A stretch of 64,000 nucleotides of DNA from Kaistia soli DSM 19436 (GCF_900129325.1 NZ_FQUP01000003.1:124001-188000); one strand, 5' to 3'; numbered from the stretch's first letter, positions 37,624 to 48,668 are shown. Numbers and translations: made by a program. The notes: generated from the sequence alone by a model not told the origin.

Positions 37624-38927
37624 TTCCGGGCCGTCGCGTCGACGATGAGGCTGTCGCCTTGCTTGACGTCGCCGCTCTTCACCACCGTGTGGACGCCGTC
37701 GGTTGCTCCGATCTCGATCGACACGGGCACCGGCACACCGTCGCGCAGCACATAGACACGCCGCTCATGTCCGGTCGGCTCGGCCGAAGTGATGGCCCCC
37801 ATATTGGGCGGGCGGAAGAGGCCGAACATCAGCGGCTTGCTGGCCGTGGCCGGGGGCACGTAGCGCAGAGCCGCATTCGGGATCAGGATCGCGTCCTTGA
37901 CCTCGTTGACGACGATGTCCGCCGTGGCGGTCATGCCCGGGCGCAGGAGCAGTTTCGTGTTGTCGACGGTAAGGAGCGCCTTATAGGTCACGACATTGTT
38001 GGTCGTCTCGGAAACGAAACGGATGTCCTTGATCGCAGCCGGAAAGCTCTGGTCTGGATAAGCGTCGACGCTGAACGTCGCCTTCTGGCCGACGGCAGTC
38101 TCTCCAACATCGGCCTCATCGACATCGACCTGTAGCTCCATCTGGCGAAGATCTCCGGCTATGACGAAAAGCGTCGGCGCCGAAAGCGAGGCGGCGACCG
38201 TTGCGCCGGGATCTACGCTTCGCGTCAGCACGACCCCGTCGATCGGCGAGCGGATGACCGCCTTGGAAAGGTTGCTCTCGGCGAGGGAAAGATCAGCTGC
38301 GGCCACATCGACATCGGCCTTGGCGGCCGCTTCGCTTGCGACCGCCGAGTCATAGTTGGCCTGTGCCTCGACCAGTTCCTGCGAGGAGGACACATTGCGG
38401 CCGACCAAGACCTTCTTGCTCTGAAGCGTGCTTTCGGTCGAGGTAATGGTGGTGCGCGCCTTGGCGACATTCGCCTTTGCTGAAGCAAGCTTGGCGCGCC
38501 CACTCGCAAGTGCCGCCTCGAGATTGTCGGTGGCGAGCTCTGCGAGGACATCGCCAGTCTTGACGGGACTGTTATAGTCGACATTCACCGACTTGATGCG
38601 GCCGGAGAGTTCGCTCGAGACATCGACCTTCTCCGTCGGCTGCACGGAGCCGGTCGCCGTGACGGTCACGGTCAGCCCCCCGCGCGTCGCCGGTGCAGTC
38701 GTGTAGGTCATGCCATCGCCGCTGCCGACGAGGAGCGGCCAGAGCAGATAAGCGGCCAGCAAAGCGAGCACCGCGACGGCCGCGATGCCCCATCGGCGCC
38801 AGCGATGGGGACGGGCTGCCGGTCCGATGATGTCGGCAAGGCGCGGTCCGTCGGCCGGGCTTGCGGCGGACGTCGGTTCGGACCGTCCTCCACCTGCGCT
38901 GGTTTCGTCGAGCATCTGCTTCATCAT
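37620..38927 (-). CDS. Periplasmic adaptor (membrane fusion) protein, MacA-like
   Basis: 435 residues. A cytoplasmic N-terminal tail of about 45 residues is followed by one membrane anchor (WGIAAVAVLALLAAYLLWPLL). A lipoyl/biotinyl-like half (VTVTATGSVQPTEKVDVSSELSGRI) comes next, then a long coiled-coil hairpin (about 130-210, Ala/Lys-rich), the second lipoyl half (SPIDGVVLTRSVDPG), and beta-barrel domains. It joins the ABC permease to an outer-membrane channel. No TolC-like gene is in the window, so a shared channel is presumably used. Export substrate unknown. Confidence 0.92.
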   Translation of the reverse strand: MMKQMLDETSAGGGRSEPTSAASPADGPRLADIIGPAARPHRWRRWGIAAVAVLALLAAYLLWPLLVGSGDGMTYTTAPATRGGLTVTVTATGSVQPTEKVDVSSELSGRIKSVNVDYNSPVKTGDVLAELATDNLEAALASGRAKLASAKANVAKARTTITSTESTLQSKKVLVGRNVSSSQELVEAQANYDSAVASEAAAKADVDVAAADLSLAESNLSKAVIRSPIDGVVLTRSVDPGATVAASLSAPTLFVIAGDLRQMELQVDVDEADVGETAVGQKATFSVDAYPDQSFPAAIKDIRFVSETTNNVVTYKALLTVDNTKLLLRPGMTATADIVVNEVKDAILIPNAALRYVPPATASKPLMFGLFRPPNMGAITSAEPTGHERRVYVLRDGVPVPVSIEIGATDGVHTVVKSGDVKQGDSLIVDATARK

Positions 38928-39108
38928 GGATCCTTCGCGGGCCTTTCCCTTATTTGGGAGGTTGGTTGCCGGTCAAATGATGAGTTGTATCAATTCAGGT
39001 CATGATATTGCTGATTGTTGCGTCGCTCACGGAAGACTGATCGACATCAACGTCACTTCTGCCGGCTTGCTCGCGTAGAAACGCTGCATGACAAGCGAGG
39101 TTCGATCG

Positions 39109-40044
39109 ATGAGCGCACGCGAGGCGTCCTTTTCCCTGCCCTGGCTCGACCGCCGTGGTGAATTCTCTTCACTGAAGGCCTTGGTTTTCGCCGGCATTCT
39201 GCTGCCCGGACTGTGGCTGACCGTCCGTGCAATCAGCGGCACACTCGGTCCCCGCGCCATGATCGAGATCAATCACCAGGCAGGCCTCTGGGCGGTGCGA
39301 TTCCTACTCCTAACGCTGGCTGTCACGCCGCTGCGCTTCATCTGGCGCTGGCCGGAACTCGTCTTTTTGCGGCGGATGCTGGGCGTTGCCGTCTTCGCCT
39401 ATGCGGCGATCCATCTCGTCGCCTATGCCGGCGATCTCACCTTCGACGTCCCAAAGGTCGTATCGGAGATCTTCGCCCGGCCCTATCTGACGATCGGCTT
39501 TGCGGCGCTGATCATGCTGATACCGCTCGCAGCCACCTCGACGAACGGGATGATGCGGCGCATGGGCGGCCTCCAATGGCGGGCGCTGCATAAGCTGATC
39601 TATCCGATCACCGCGTTGGCGGCGGTGCACTTCTTCCTGCAGTCGAAGCTCGGCGTCACGGAGCCAATCGTGATCGCAGCACTCGCAATCTGGCTCGGCG
39701 CATGGCGCCTCTTGGCGGCAAGGATCGGCGAGCAGCGTGCCGGCTCGCTCGCCGTAACGATCGGCCTTGCGGCGGTCGTCGTGATCGGAACGGCTCTTGG
39801 CGAGGCCCTCTACTACTATCTCAAGATCGGAGTGCCGTTCACACGCATCCTGCCGACCAATTTCGCTTGGAAGAGCGGCATCCGGCCGGCCTGGATCGTG
39901 CTTGGCATCGCGATCGTCGTGATTGCAGTTGCCTATGGTCGCGGCCTGCTCGAAGCACGCAGGCCGCGCGGCCGCCGCGCTCAGGCGAGTGTAGCGGCGA
40001 AGCCCTCACCCTCGCCGGCGCAGCGACAAGGAAAGGCCGCGTAG
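39109..40044 (+). CDS. msrQ: Heme-binding membrane subunit MsrQ of the MsrPQ methionine sulfoxide reductase
   Basis: About 311 residues from the ATG at 39109, which has GAGG eight bases upstream; 39088 is an alternative. There are six transmembrane helices of the ferric-reductase-like type. Heme-ligand histidines lie in FAYAAIHLVAYAGD and in LHKLIYPITALAAVHFF. MsrQ passes electrons from the quinone pool or flavin to the periplasmic molybdoenzyme MsrP, which repairs oxidised methionine. msrP is usually the adjacent gene but is not next to it here. The 3' end overlaps the convergent amidohydrolase gene by 64 bp. Confidence 0.88.
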   Translation: MSAREASFSLPWLDRRGEFSSLKALVFAGILLPGLWLTVRAISGTLGPRAMIEINHQAGLWAVRFLLLTLAVTPLRFIWRWPELVFLRRMLGVAVFAYAAIHLVAYAGDLTFDVPKVVSEIFARPYLTIGFAALIMLIPLAATSTNGMMRRMGGLQWRALHKLIYPITALAAVHFFLQSKLGVTEPIVIAALAIWLGAWRLLAARIGEQRAGSLAVTIGLAAVVVIGTALGEALYYYLKIGVPFTRILPTNFAWKSGIRPAWIVLGIAIVVIAVAYGRGLLEARRPRGRRAQASVAAKPSPSPAQRQGKAA

Positions 40045-41519
40045 CGCTCGACGCTGTAGGGCTTGGCCGCGAGGCTGCGGCAGAAGGACGTCACGGCCTC
40101 CTCGAGGCGGTCCGCGATCGCCATGTCACCCTCGTTCATCGCGGCGATCTGGTCGCGCGCCGCTTCAGCCCTGTCGGCCAGGGCGGTCATGTCGGAGGCA
40201 AGATGGCGGCCGTCGCGGACGATGAAGCGTCCGTCGACCATGACGTGGCGAACGGCTGTTGCATCCTCGGTCAGAACGAGTTGGTTGGCCGGATCGTTGA
40301 TCGGCATCCAGTTCGGATGATCGAGCGTCAGGAAGACGATATCCGCCCTCTTGCCCGGGGCGATGGCTCCGACGTGATCGAAGCCGGTAAGCTGCGCGCC
40401 GCCTGTCGTCGCGGCGGCTACGACCTCCGGCGCCGAAAGCCACAGACGGTGGTCCGGCTGGCGGACGCAGGAGACCTGCTGCGCCGCCCGCATCGCTTCA
40501 TACATGTTCTGATTGTCGGACGATGTTGCGCCGTCGGTGCCGATGCCGAGATTGATTCCGAGTTCCAGCATGCGGCGCGAATCCGCGATACCGGCGCCGA
40601 GCCGCATATTGCTGCCGGCGTTGTGCGAAACCGACGCGCCCTTGTCGGCGAGCCGCCGCATATCGTCGTCATCGAGCCAGACGCCATGCGCGACCGAGAA
40701 ATGCGGGCCGATCAGTCCGAGCTCGTCGATATGGGCAACCATCGACTTGCCATAGAATTCGCGCGCGGCCAGCACCTGGATCTTGGATTCGCCGACATGG
40801 CTCTGCATCACCGTGCCATGCTCGCGGACAAGGCGGTCGCAGCCCTGCATGAGCGCGCTGGAGCAATGCGTCGGGATCGTCGGGGCGACGCCGAGCTTGA
40901 CGTGGTCGCGGTTATGCGGCCAGGCGGCGAGCGCCTCGCCCATAAGCGCGAGAATCTGGTTGGTCGCATCATCATCCCCGCGCGTCGCCAGGGCGGCCAA
41001 TTCGGGCGAGAGGCTGTCGATGAGGCCGGGGATCGCGCGATAGAAGCTGATATCGCTGAGCATCGGCGCCATGACGGCGCGGATGCCGGCGTCGCGATAG
41101 GCTTGGCCCATGGCGATCAGCTCTTCCGTCGTCGCCACGGGCACGCCGAAGGTCAGATCGTAGGCGACGGTGCAGCCCTTCATCGCCATCTCGACGGCGC
41201 CGAGATAAGTATTCAGATATTTGATCTCGGCGCTCTGGTTGCCGAAGCGAACCGGCGCCGCCATCAAGAGCATTTCGAGGTTCCAGCGGTCACGGAAGCC
41301 GCGTGTCAGCGCCCCCGAGCCGTGGGTGTGGCTGTTGATGAGGCCGGGATGCAGCAGGTGGCGGCTCGCATCGACGAGCTCAGCATCATCGGGGGCCGCA
41401 AGGCCGGGCGCGCCGATTTCCAGGATCGCGCCGTCCTTGATCAGAATGTCGCGCAGCGGCGCCTGCCGGGCTGCTGCGTCGAGAAGGCGTCCGCCGCGGA
41501 TGATGGTGAAGCTCGTCAT
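39981..41519 (-). CDS. Amidohydrolase, chlorohydrolase/deaminase (TrzN/MtaD-like) family
   Basis: 512 residues of the metal-dependent amidohydrolase superfamily. The metal site is visible as HPGLINSHTHGSGALTRGF (HxH), the later His in QSHVGESKIQ, the His in SVAHGVWLDD and the Asp in GIGTDGATSSDNQNM. This pattern is that of aminohydrolases acting on purine-like or triazine rings (5'-methylthioadenosine/adenosylhomocysteine deaminase, TrzN, 8-oxoguanine deaminase). No neighbour reveals the substrate. The last 60 or so residues overlap msrQ on the other strand in part. Confidence 0.85.
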   Translation of the reverse strand: MTSFTIIRGGRLLDAAARQAPLRDILIKDGAILEIGAPGLAAPDDAELVDASRHLLHPGLINSHTHGSGALTRGFRDRWNLEMLLMAAPVRFGNQSAEIKYLNTYLGAVEMAMKGCTVAYDLTFGVPVATTEELIAMGQAYRDAGIRAVMAPMLSDISFYRAIPGLIDSLSPELAALATRGDDDATNQILALMGEALAAWPHNRDHVKLGVAPTIPTHCSSALMQGCDRLVREHGTVMQSHVGESKIQVLAAREFYGKSMVAHIDELGLIGPHFSVAHGVWLDDDDMRRLADKGASVSHNAGSNMRLGAGIADSRRMLELGINLGIGTDGATSSDNQNMYEAMRAAQQVSCVRQPDHRLWLSAPEVVAAATTGGAQLTGFDHVGAIAPGKRADIVFLTLDHPNWMPINDPANQLVLTEDATAVRHVMVDGRFIVRDGRHLASDMTALADRAEAARDQIAAMNEGDMAIADRLEEAVTSFCRSLAAKPYSVERYAAFPCRCAGEGEGFAATLA

Positions 41520-41602
41520 GTCGCCCCTGCGCTTTGACCTGGTGTCACGGCATTAGAACAGGATCGGCGCGGCTGTGTAAGGCTAGGGAAGGGTCGACAC
41601 GC

Positions 41603-42691
41603 CTAGATTTCGGCGCCGAAGGGATAGGGGTGCACGCCGCCATTCGGGTCGGTCACGGTACCGGCCTCATCGACATAATCAGGACCGATCGGCACCTTGC
41701 CGTAGCCGCCAGGGATGTCGAGGACATAGGTCGGTTGTGCAAGGCCGGAGAGGCGTCCGCGCAGCGCCCGCATCAACGCCTGCCCTTCGGCGATCGATGT
41801 TCGGAAATGCGACGTGCCCGGCGCAAGGTCGGCATGGTGGAGGTAATAAGGCTTCACCCGCGCTTCGACGAAGCATCGCATGAGCGCCGCCATCGTGTCG
41901 GGATCGTCGTTGACGCCCTTCAACAAGACGCTCTGACTGACCATGCCGATGCCCGCATCGGCGAGGCGAGCCAGCGCCGTGCGCGCGGCCGGCGTGAACT
42001 CGCGCGGGTGGTTGGCGTGGATGGCGATATAGACTGCCTTGCCGGTGCCCGAGAGCGCCTTGACCAAGGCGGTGTCGATCCGCTCCGGCGCGACGATCGG
42101 CACGCGCGTGTGGAAGCGCAGCACACGGACATGTTCGACTGGCCGGAAGCGGGCGAGCAGCGCGCCGAGACGCCGGGGCGCCGCGACCAGCGGGTCGCCG
42201 CCCGTGAAGATCACCTCCCAGATGGCAGGACGCGCGGCGACATAGGCCAGGGCAGCTTCGAAGGCTTCGTCGCCGAGCAGCGTCGGCCCTCCCGGCCCCA
42301 CCGTCTCGCGGCGGAAGCAGAAGCGGCAATAGACGGCGCAGGCATGAACCAGCTTCAGCAGCACGCGGTCGGGATAGCGATGCACAAGGCCCGGCAACGG
42401 GCTGTGCGCATCGTCGCCGATCGGATCCGTGAGCTCGTCCGGCGTGGAGCGGAGCTCTGCCCCCTGCGGCAGGAACTGCGCCGCGATCGGATCGGCGGCG
42501 TCATCCGGGTTGATGAGCGCAGCCATCTCAGGCGTCACGGCCACCGCATAGCGCGCTGCGACGGCATCCAGTGCCGCAATGTCTTCCGGTGCAACGAGCC
42601 CTGCTTCAGCCAGCGCCGCGGGGCTGCGCAGTGTCGGCCGGGGTTCGAGCGGGATGACGGAGAGATCGGACATCGCGTGCTTTTCCGTCAT
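41603..42691 (-). CDS. epmB: EF-P beta-lysylation protein EpmB (lysine 2,3-aminomutase-like radical SAM)
   Basis: 362 residues. The radical SAM 4Fe-4S motif is CAVYCRFC (about 118-125). The PLP lysine region is in the C-terminal third. Lysine 2,3-aminomutase-family segments are present: WEVIFTGGDPL, RFHTRVPIVAPERI and HANHPREF. EpmB converts lysine to (R)-beta-lysine, used by EpmA to modify EF-P. The start overlaps the stop of epmA by 4 bp and efp is divergent from them, so the function is strongly supported by context. Classic catabolic KamA is longer and would not sit here. Confidence 0.94.
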   Translation of the reverse strand: MTEKHAMSDLSVIPLEPRPTLRSPAALAEAGLVAPEDIAALDAVAARYAVAVTPEMAALINPDDAADPIAAQFLPQGAELRSTPDELTDPIGDDAHSPLPGLVHRYPDRVLLKLVHACAVYCRFCFRRETVGPGGPTLLGDEAFEAALAYVAARPAIWEVIFTGGDPLVAAPRRLGALLARFRPVEHVRVLRFHTRVPIVAPERIDTALVKALSGTGKAVYIAIHANHPREFTPAARTALARLADAGIGMVSQSVLLKGVNDDPDTMAALMRCFVEARVKPYYLHHADLAPGTSHFRTSIAEGQALMRALRGRLSGLAQPTYVLDIPGGYGKVPIGPDYVDEAGTVTDPNGGVHPYPFGAEI

Positions 42692-43734
42692 CGCGTCGCC
42701 GGTGTCCAGACAACGAGGTCGAGCCGCGGCGCGCCGGTCGCCAGCATCACCAGTCGATCGAAGCCAAGCGCGATGCCTGATGCCTCCGGCATGATCGCGA
42801 GCGCGGCGAGGAAATCCTCGTCGATCGGGTAGCGCTCACCGAAGAGCGCCTCCTTGGCATCCATGGCAGCGATGAAGCGGCGGCGCTGCTCGTGAGGATC
42901 TGTGAGCTCGCCGAAGCCATTGGCGAGTTCGACACCGCAGGCATAGAGCTCGAAGCGTTCGGCAACGCGCGGATCGCGCGCCGAGCGGCGGGCGAGCGCT
43001 GCCTCGGCGATCGGATATTCATAAAGGATCGTCGGCTGGCCGATTCCAAGGCGCGGCTCGATTTTTTCAGAGATGACGCGGCTGAACACATCGCTCCAGC
43101 TATCGTCGTCGGCGACGCGCATGCCTTGTTCGGTCGCCGCAGCCGCAAGCCCGTCGCGATCGACCGTGCCGTCATTGGCGACGGTCGCCAGGAGATCGAT
43201 GCCGGCATGACGGTCGAAGGCTTCCGCGACCGTCATGCGCTCGGGCTCGACGAAGGCGTCGGCGTCGACGCCGCGATGCGTGAAGCGGCGGATACCGGCG
43301 GCATCGGCGGCGGTCGCCAGCAACGCCGCGCAATCCAGCATCAGAGTCTCATACGATTCTTGCGCCCGATACCATTCGAGCATGGCGAACTCGTTGGCAT
43401 GGCGCGGCCCGCTCTCTCGATTGCGGAAGACTGGTCCGAGCGTGAAAATGCGCTCCTCGCCCGCGGCGAGCAGCTTCTTGGCGGCAAATTCCGGCGAGGT
43501 GTGCAGATAGAGCGGTTGCCGCGTGCCGTCGGGATCGATGCGTTCGGTGGCGAAAGCGTGCAGATGGGTCTCGTTGCCGGGCGAATGCTGCAGGATCGCG
43601 CATTCGACCTCGATGAAATCGGCGCTCGCAAACCACGCGGCAAGGGCGGCCTTGATGCGTCCGCGCACCTGCAGGAATGGGCGGCGGTCGGCATGGACTT
43701 GGGGCGTCCACCAGGGCGAAGCGGCGGGGTTCAT
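42688..43734 (-). CDS. epmA: EF-P-lysine lysyltransferase EpmA (GenX/PoxA)
   Basis: 348 residues from MNPAASPWW. It is a class II lysyl-tRNA-synthetase catalytic core without the anticodon-binding domain. Motif 2 is in [22 protein letters not shown] and motif 3 in [13 protein letters not shown], and [19 protein letters not shown] is typical of the family. It ligates beta-lysine to a conserved EF-P lysine. The start was chosen where family similarity begins; longer in-frame sequence upstream crosses the efp promoter. It is translationally coupled to epmB. Confidence 0.95.
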   Translation of the reverse strand: MNPAASPWWTPQVHADRRPFLQVRGRIKAALAAWFASADFIEVECAILQHSPGNETHLHAFATERIDPDGTRQPLYLHTSPEFAAKKLLAAGEERIFTLGPVFRNRESGPRHANEFAMLEWYRAQESYETLMLDCAALLATAADAAGIRRFTHRGVDADAFVEPERMTVAEAFDRHAGIDLLATVANDGTVDRDGLAAAATEQGMRVADDDSWSDVFSRVISEKIEPRLGIGQPTILYEYPIAEAALARRSARDPRVAERFELYACGVELANGFGELTDPHEQRRRFIAAMDAKEALFGERYPIDEDFLAALAIMPEASGIALGFDRLVMLATGAPRLDLVVWTPATR

Positions 43735-43936
43735 GGTTGTGGCTCGCGAAACGACAGGCGGGATCACTGCCTGCTGGCGTGCCGCGAGGCAAGGGCCACC
43801 GCGCCCTTCCTTGCAGTTTGGACTGGCATGCAGGCTCAGAATCGGTATGGTGCGCGCCATTCTCGCGCCTTTTCCGGGCGCGCTACAAAACGAGGCGCTC
43901 CCATCGGATGGCGCCCGCACCAAGGACCGCATTGCC

Positions 43937-44503
43937 GTGAAAGTTATCGCCAGCCAGATCCGCAAGGGCAATATCCTCGAGGTTGAAGGCAAGCTCTACG
44001 CCGTGCTCGTGGCCGAGAGCTTCCATCCCGGCAAGGGCACGCCGACCACACAGATCGACATGCGCCGCCTTTCGGACGGCGTGAAAATCTCCAACCGCTA
44101 CAAGACGACCGAGCAGGTCGAGCGCGCCTTTGTCGAAGACCGCGATTTCTCCTACCTCTTCGCCGATGGCGAAGGCTTCACGTTCATGAACACCGAGAAC
44201 TACGAGCAGCTGATTGTCTCGAAGGATGTCGTCGGCGACGCCGCCCCCTATCTTCAAGAAGGCATGGTGGTCCGCCTGTCCATCTTCGAGGACCAGGCCG
44301 TGGGTATCGTGTTGCCGCAGCGCATGACGCTCGAAGTGGTTGAGACCGAGCCGACGACCAAGGGCCAGACCGCGTCCTCCTCGTTCAAGCCGGCCATTCT
44401 TTCGAACGGTGTCCGTTCGATGGTTCCCCCGCATATCGGGCCCGGCACGCGCATCGTCGTGCTGACTGACGACGGCTCCTATGTCGAGCGCGCCAAGGAC
44501 TGA
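43937..44503 (+). CDS. efp: Translation elongation factor P
   Basis: 188 residues from a GTG start ([12 protein letters not shown]), which gives the exact family length. Domain I is KOW-like; the modification lysine is Lys33 in the loop HPGKGTPTT, matching Lys34 of E. coli. Domains II and III are OB folds ending [22 protein letters not shown] helps ribosomes through polyproline stretches. The presence of epmA and epmB next door says the lysine is beta-lysylated. A strong terminator follows. Confidence 0.96.
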   Translation: MKVIASQIRKGNILEVEGKLYAVLVAESFHPGKGTPTTQIDMRRLSDGVKISNRYKTTEQVERAFVEDRDFSYLFADGEGFTFMNTENYEQLIVSKDVVGDAAPYLQEGMVVRLSIFEDQAVGIVLPQRMTLEVVETEPTTKGQTASSSFKPAILSNGVRSMVPPHIGPGTRIVVLTDDGSYVERAKD

Positions 44504-44534
44504 GTTCCGCCGAGCTTCGTAATGAGCCGATCCG

Positions 44535-44564
44535 CCCCGCGCCCTTGCGCGGGGCTTTTCGTTT
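44535..44564 (+). terminator. Rho-independent terminator after efp
   Basis: A perfect 8-bp GC stem, CCCCGCGC / GCGCGGGG, with a four-base loop (CCTT) at 44535-44554. It is followed by CTTTTCGTTT. It lies 32 bp after the efp stop and should isolate the downstream GGDEF-EAL gene from efp transcription. Confidence 0.88.
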
Positions 44565-44627
44565 CGGCCGGCCCCCAGCCTCAGGACGCCGGCGGTGGCC
44601 TTTCATCGCGTACCGCAAAGTGGTGTA

Positions 44628-44656
44628 CTGACGTTAAGCGCGCATTAAGCATAATG
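44628..44656 (+). promoter_or_regulatory. Probable promoter with consensus CtrA-binding site
   Basis: TTAA-N7-TTAA, the CtrA consensus of Alphaproteobacteria, is present exactly at 44634-44648. It lies between a -35-like CTGACG (44628-44633) and a -10-like CATAAT (44650-44655) with a 16-bp spacer, about 100 bp upstream of the GGDEF-EAL gene. CtrA bound there would cover the promoter spacer and likely repress, though activation from a different start cannot be excluded. Promoter elements are by eye only. Confidence 0.55.
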
Positions 44657-44752
44657 CCCTCTCCAATTGCCTTCACCAATCGACAGGAGGGGTGATTCCA
44701 GCATGACGCCGGTTGAGACGCAGCAAGCCCCGCGGACAGGGAGTGATTGCGC

Positions 44753-46306
44753 GTGACGTGGCGGTCCGCCATCGAGCTCTCGGTCGTGCTCATTTTGACG
44801 GGCTGCGTCTATCTGCTGCTCTCCAGCCTGCGCATTCTGCCCGGCGCAACAGTATTCCTCGAATCGCATGGTGAAGTGGTCGCAGCCACTGCGGTCTTTG
44901 CGGGAACCGCCCTCGCCCTCCTCGTGCTGCAGCGTTTCAGCCGGCTCGCGTCCCGTCTCGACGAGGCTCTTGGCCGCGAGCGTCAGCTTGGCCTCCTGTC
45001 GCAGATCGATCCGCTGACACGCATCCTGAACCGGACCGCGTTCATCGACGAGCTTGGCCGCGCCATTCACCGTCATCGCACGGGCGGATCGCCCTTTGCG
45101 CTGCTGACCATCGATCTCGATCGCTTCAGGAACGTCAATCATGTCCACGGCCATGGGGTCGGCGACATGGTGCTGGTGGAAGTGGCTCGCCGTCTCGGGT
45201 CATTCCAGACGGTCGGCACGAGCATCGCGCGGCTTGGCGGTGACGAATTCGCCCTTCTGATCGAGAATGACAGGATCGATGACCTCGCTCGGCGCGTTGC
45301 GCGGCGCCTGATCGAAAGCCTAGCAGCGCCCGTATGGGTGCCGCAGGGGGTCCTTTCGATCGGCGCGACGATCGGGATAGCGACGTCCGAACTCAACGAC
45401 GCTGATGCCGAGGAACTCCTTCGAGCCGCCAATATCGCTCTCGGCGAGGCGAAACAGGGCGGGCGGGGCACCTTTTTCTACTTCGAGGAGAGCATGGGCG
45501 AAGCGCTGCGCCGCCGCTCGTCGCTCGAGACCGATCTCCGCCGCGCAATATCGGCTGGCGAGATCGTCCCGTTCTATCAGCCATTGATTGCACTCGACGA
45601 TGGGCGGCTCACAGGTTTTGAGGTCTTGGCGCGCTGGGACCATCCCCGCTACGGCCTCATTCAGCCTTCATCCTTCATCCCGCTTGCCGAAGAACTCGGC
45701 CGCGTCGGTGACCTCTTCTACCGCATTCTCGCTGCCGCCTGTGCTGACGCTAAGGCCTGGCCGAAAGAGCTGTCCTTTTCGGTCAACCTGTCGCCGACGC
45801 AGTTTGCCGAGCCGCAGCTTGCCGCTCGCATTCTCTCGATTCTCGGCAGCGCCGGCGTTGATCCAAGCCGGCTGGAGATCGAGATCACGGAGAACGCGCT
45901 TGTCGATGAAGTCGCTTCGGCCAAGCTCATGCTCAGCTCGCTGCGGGAAGTCGGCGTCGGTGTTGCGCTCGATGATTTTGGCACCGGGTATTCGAGCCTT
46001 CGCCACCTCAACGACCTGCCGATCGACCGGCTGAAGATCGACCGCCTGTTCCTGGAGGGCGCGCGGCAGAATATCGAGAATTGGAAGATCGTCCGCGCCA
46101 TCGTCCAGCTTGCGCATTCGCTCGACATGGAGACAACAGCCGAAGGCATCGAGATTCCCGATGTCGCGGAAATCCTGCGCGACGTCGGCTGCGATATCGG
46201 CCAGGGCTTCCTGTTCGGCAAGCCCCTCTCCTCGGCCGCGACTTCGGCCTGGCTCGCCGACATCAGCCTCGGCGGCAGTGCCTATGTGCCGAAGCTGGCG
46301 AACTGA
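44753..46306 (+). CDS. Membrane GGDEF-EAL protein (c-di-GMP turnover)
   Basis: About 517 residues from the GTG at 44753 (GGGAG nine bases before it); a TTG at 44747 is possible. Two N-terminal helices (IELSVVLILTGCVYLLLSSL and VVAATAVFAGTALALLVLQRF) anchor it in the inner membrane with almost no periplasmic sensor. The GGDEF domain (about 75-245) keeps RLGGDEFALL, so cyclase activity is plausible, but no RxxD inhibitory site precedes it. The EAL domain (about 260-505) has FEVLARWDHP, SVNLSPTQF, EITENAL and DDFGTGYSS, the metal and substrate residues of active phosphodiesterases. It is monocistronic and may be under CtrA control. Confidence 0.92.
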   Translation: MTWRSAIELSVVLILTGCVYLLLSSLRILPGATVFLESHGEVVAATAVFAGTALALLVLQRFSRLASRLDEALGRERQLGLLSQIDPLTRILNRTAFIDELGRAIHRHRTGGSPFALLTIDLDRFRNVNHVHGHGVGDMVLVEVARRLGSFQTVGTSIARLGGDEFALLIENDRIDDLARRVARRLIESLAAPVWVPQGVLSIGATIGIATSELNDADAEELLRAANIALGEAKQGGRGTFFYFEESMGEALRRRSSLETDLRRAISAGEIVPFYQPLIALDDGRLTGFEVLARWDHPRYGLIQPSSFIPLAEELGRVGDLFYRILAAACADAKAWPKELSFSVNLSPTQFAEPQLAARILSILGSAGVDPSRLEIEITENALVDEVASAKLMLSSLREVGVGVALDDFGTGYSSLRHLNDLPIDRLKIDRLFLEGARQNIENWKIVRAIVQLAHSLDMETTAEGIEIPDVAEILRDVGCDIGQGFLFGKPLSSAATSAWLADISLGGSAYVPKLAN

Positions 46307-46313
46307 TCGCCCC

Positions 46314-47024
46314 CTAGGCGGCCTTCTGCCATTCCATCATGAGAAAATAAGGCGCCCGCCTGTAGCGCGCCGTCCGCTCGTCATCGGCGCCCACCGGTTC
46401 AGGCTCGGCGAAATGCCGGAGATGAAAGCCGGCGCTCAACAGCGACTGCATGTAGACGCCGAGCGGGCGGTGCCAGTTGACGATCCGAACGCCCTGCCAG
46501 GCGATCCATTGCGGTCTTTCGTCCAGATAGTGATCGATGTAGAAGCGCCGAGATCCGTCGGCTTCGCGGGTCCAGCCGGTCGGCGGACCCGCCGTATTGA
46601 AGCTCTGCAGGTTGGCGATCAGAAAGGTCCCGCCCGGACGCAACACGCGGTGAACTGCGGCGATCGCAGCGTCGAGCCCGGGTATATCGATGAGCGAGAG
46701 GTAGCTGACTGCCAGGTCGAAGCTCCCCTCCCCGGCATCCAGCGACTCGGCTCGTCCGAGCCGATAGTCGCCAGCCGGGTCGCGCTTTCGGGCTTCTTCG
46801 ATCAGGGCTGCGGTCGGGTCAATGCCGCATGTCCGGAGGCCCGCCGCCTGCATCATCCGGCAGAATCGGCCTTCGCCGCAGCCGATATCGATCGCCGTCG
46901 CAAAGCCTCGCCCCGCGATACGCGCCAGCATCGGTGCGTCGAGGACGTAACGGCGTGCCCAGTCGCCGTCCTCACCGAGGCCGTCGATCCAGGCCGCAGC
47001 CGATTCGTCCCAGCCATCCGTCAT
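46314..47024 (-). CDS. Class I SAM-dependent methyltransferase
   Basis: 236 residues of the methyltransferase type 11/UbiE-like fold. Motif I is AIDIGCGEGRFCRMM (about 44-58). Post-I Asp is in GIDPTAAL, and motif III is LRPGGTFLIANL. The C-terminal half (YIDHYLDERPQWIAWQGVRIVNWHRPLGVYMQSLLSAGFHL) is that of small-molecule methyltransferases. The substrate is unknown. It follows pyrG by 9 bp on the same strand, in the place where kdsA or eno often lie in related genomes. Confidence 0.85.
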   Translation of the reverse strand: MTDGWDESAAAWIDGLGEDGDWARRYVLDAPMLARIAGRGFATAIDIGCGEGRFCRMMQAAGLRTCGIDPTAALIEEARKRDPAGDYRLGRAESLDAGEGSFDLAVSYLSLIDIPGLDAAIAAVHRVLRPGGTFLIANLQSFNTAGPPTGWTREADGSRRFYIDHYLDERPQWIAWQGVRIVNWHRPLGVYMQSLLSAGFHLRHFAEPEPVGADDERTARYRRAPYFLMMEWQKAA

Positions 47025-47033
47025 TGCAGAGAC

Positions 47034-48668
<1,635 letters not shown>

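Noticed and set aside
45180-45260. c-di-GMP inhibitory I-site (RxxD) before the GGDEF motif
   Set aside because: The residues before RLGGDEF read GTSIA; no RxxD at the required distance.
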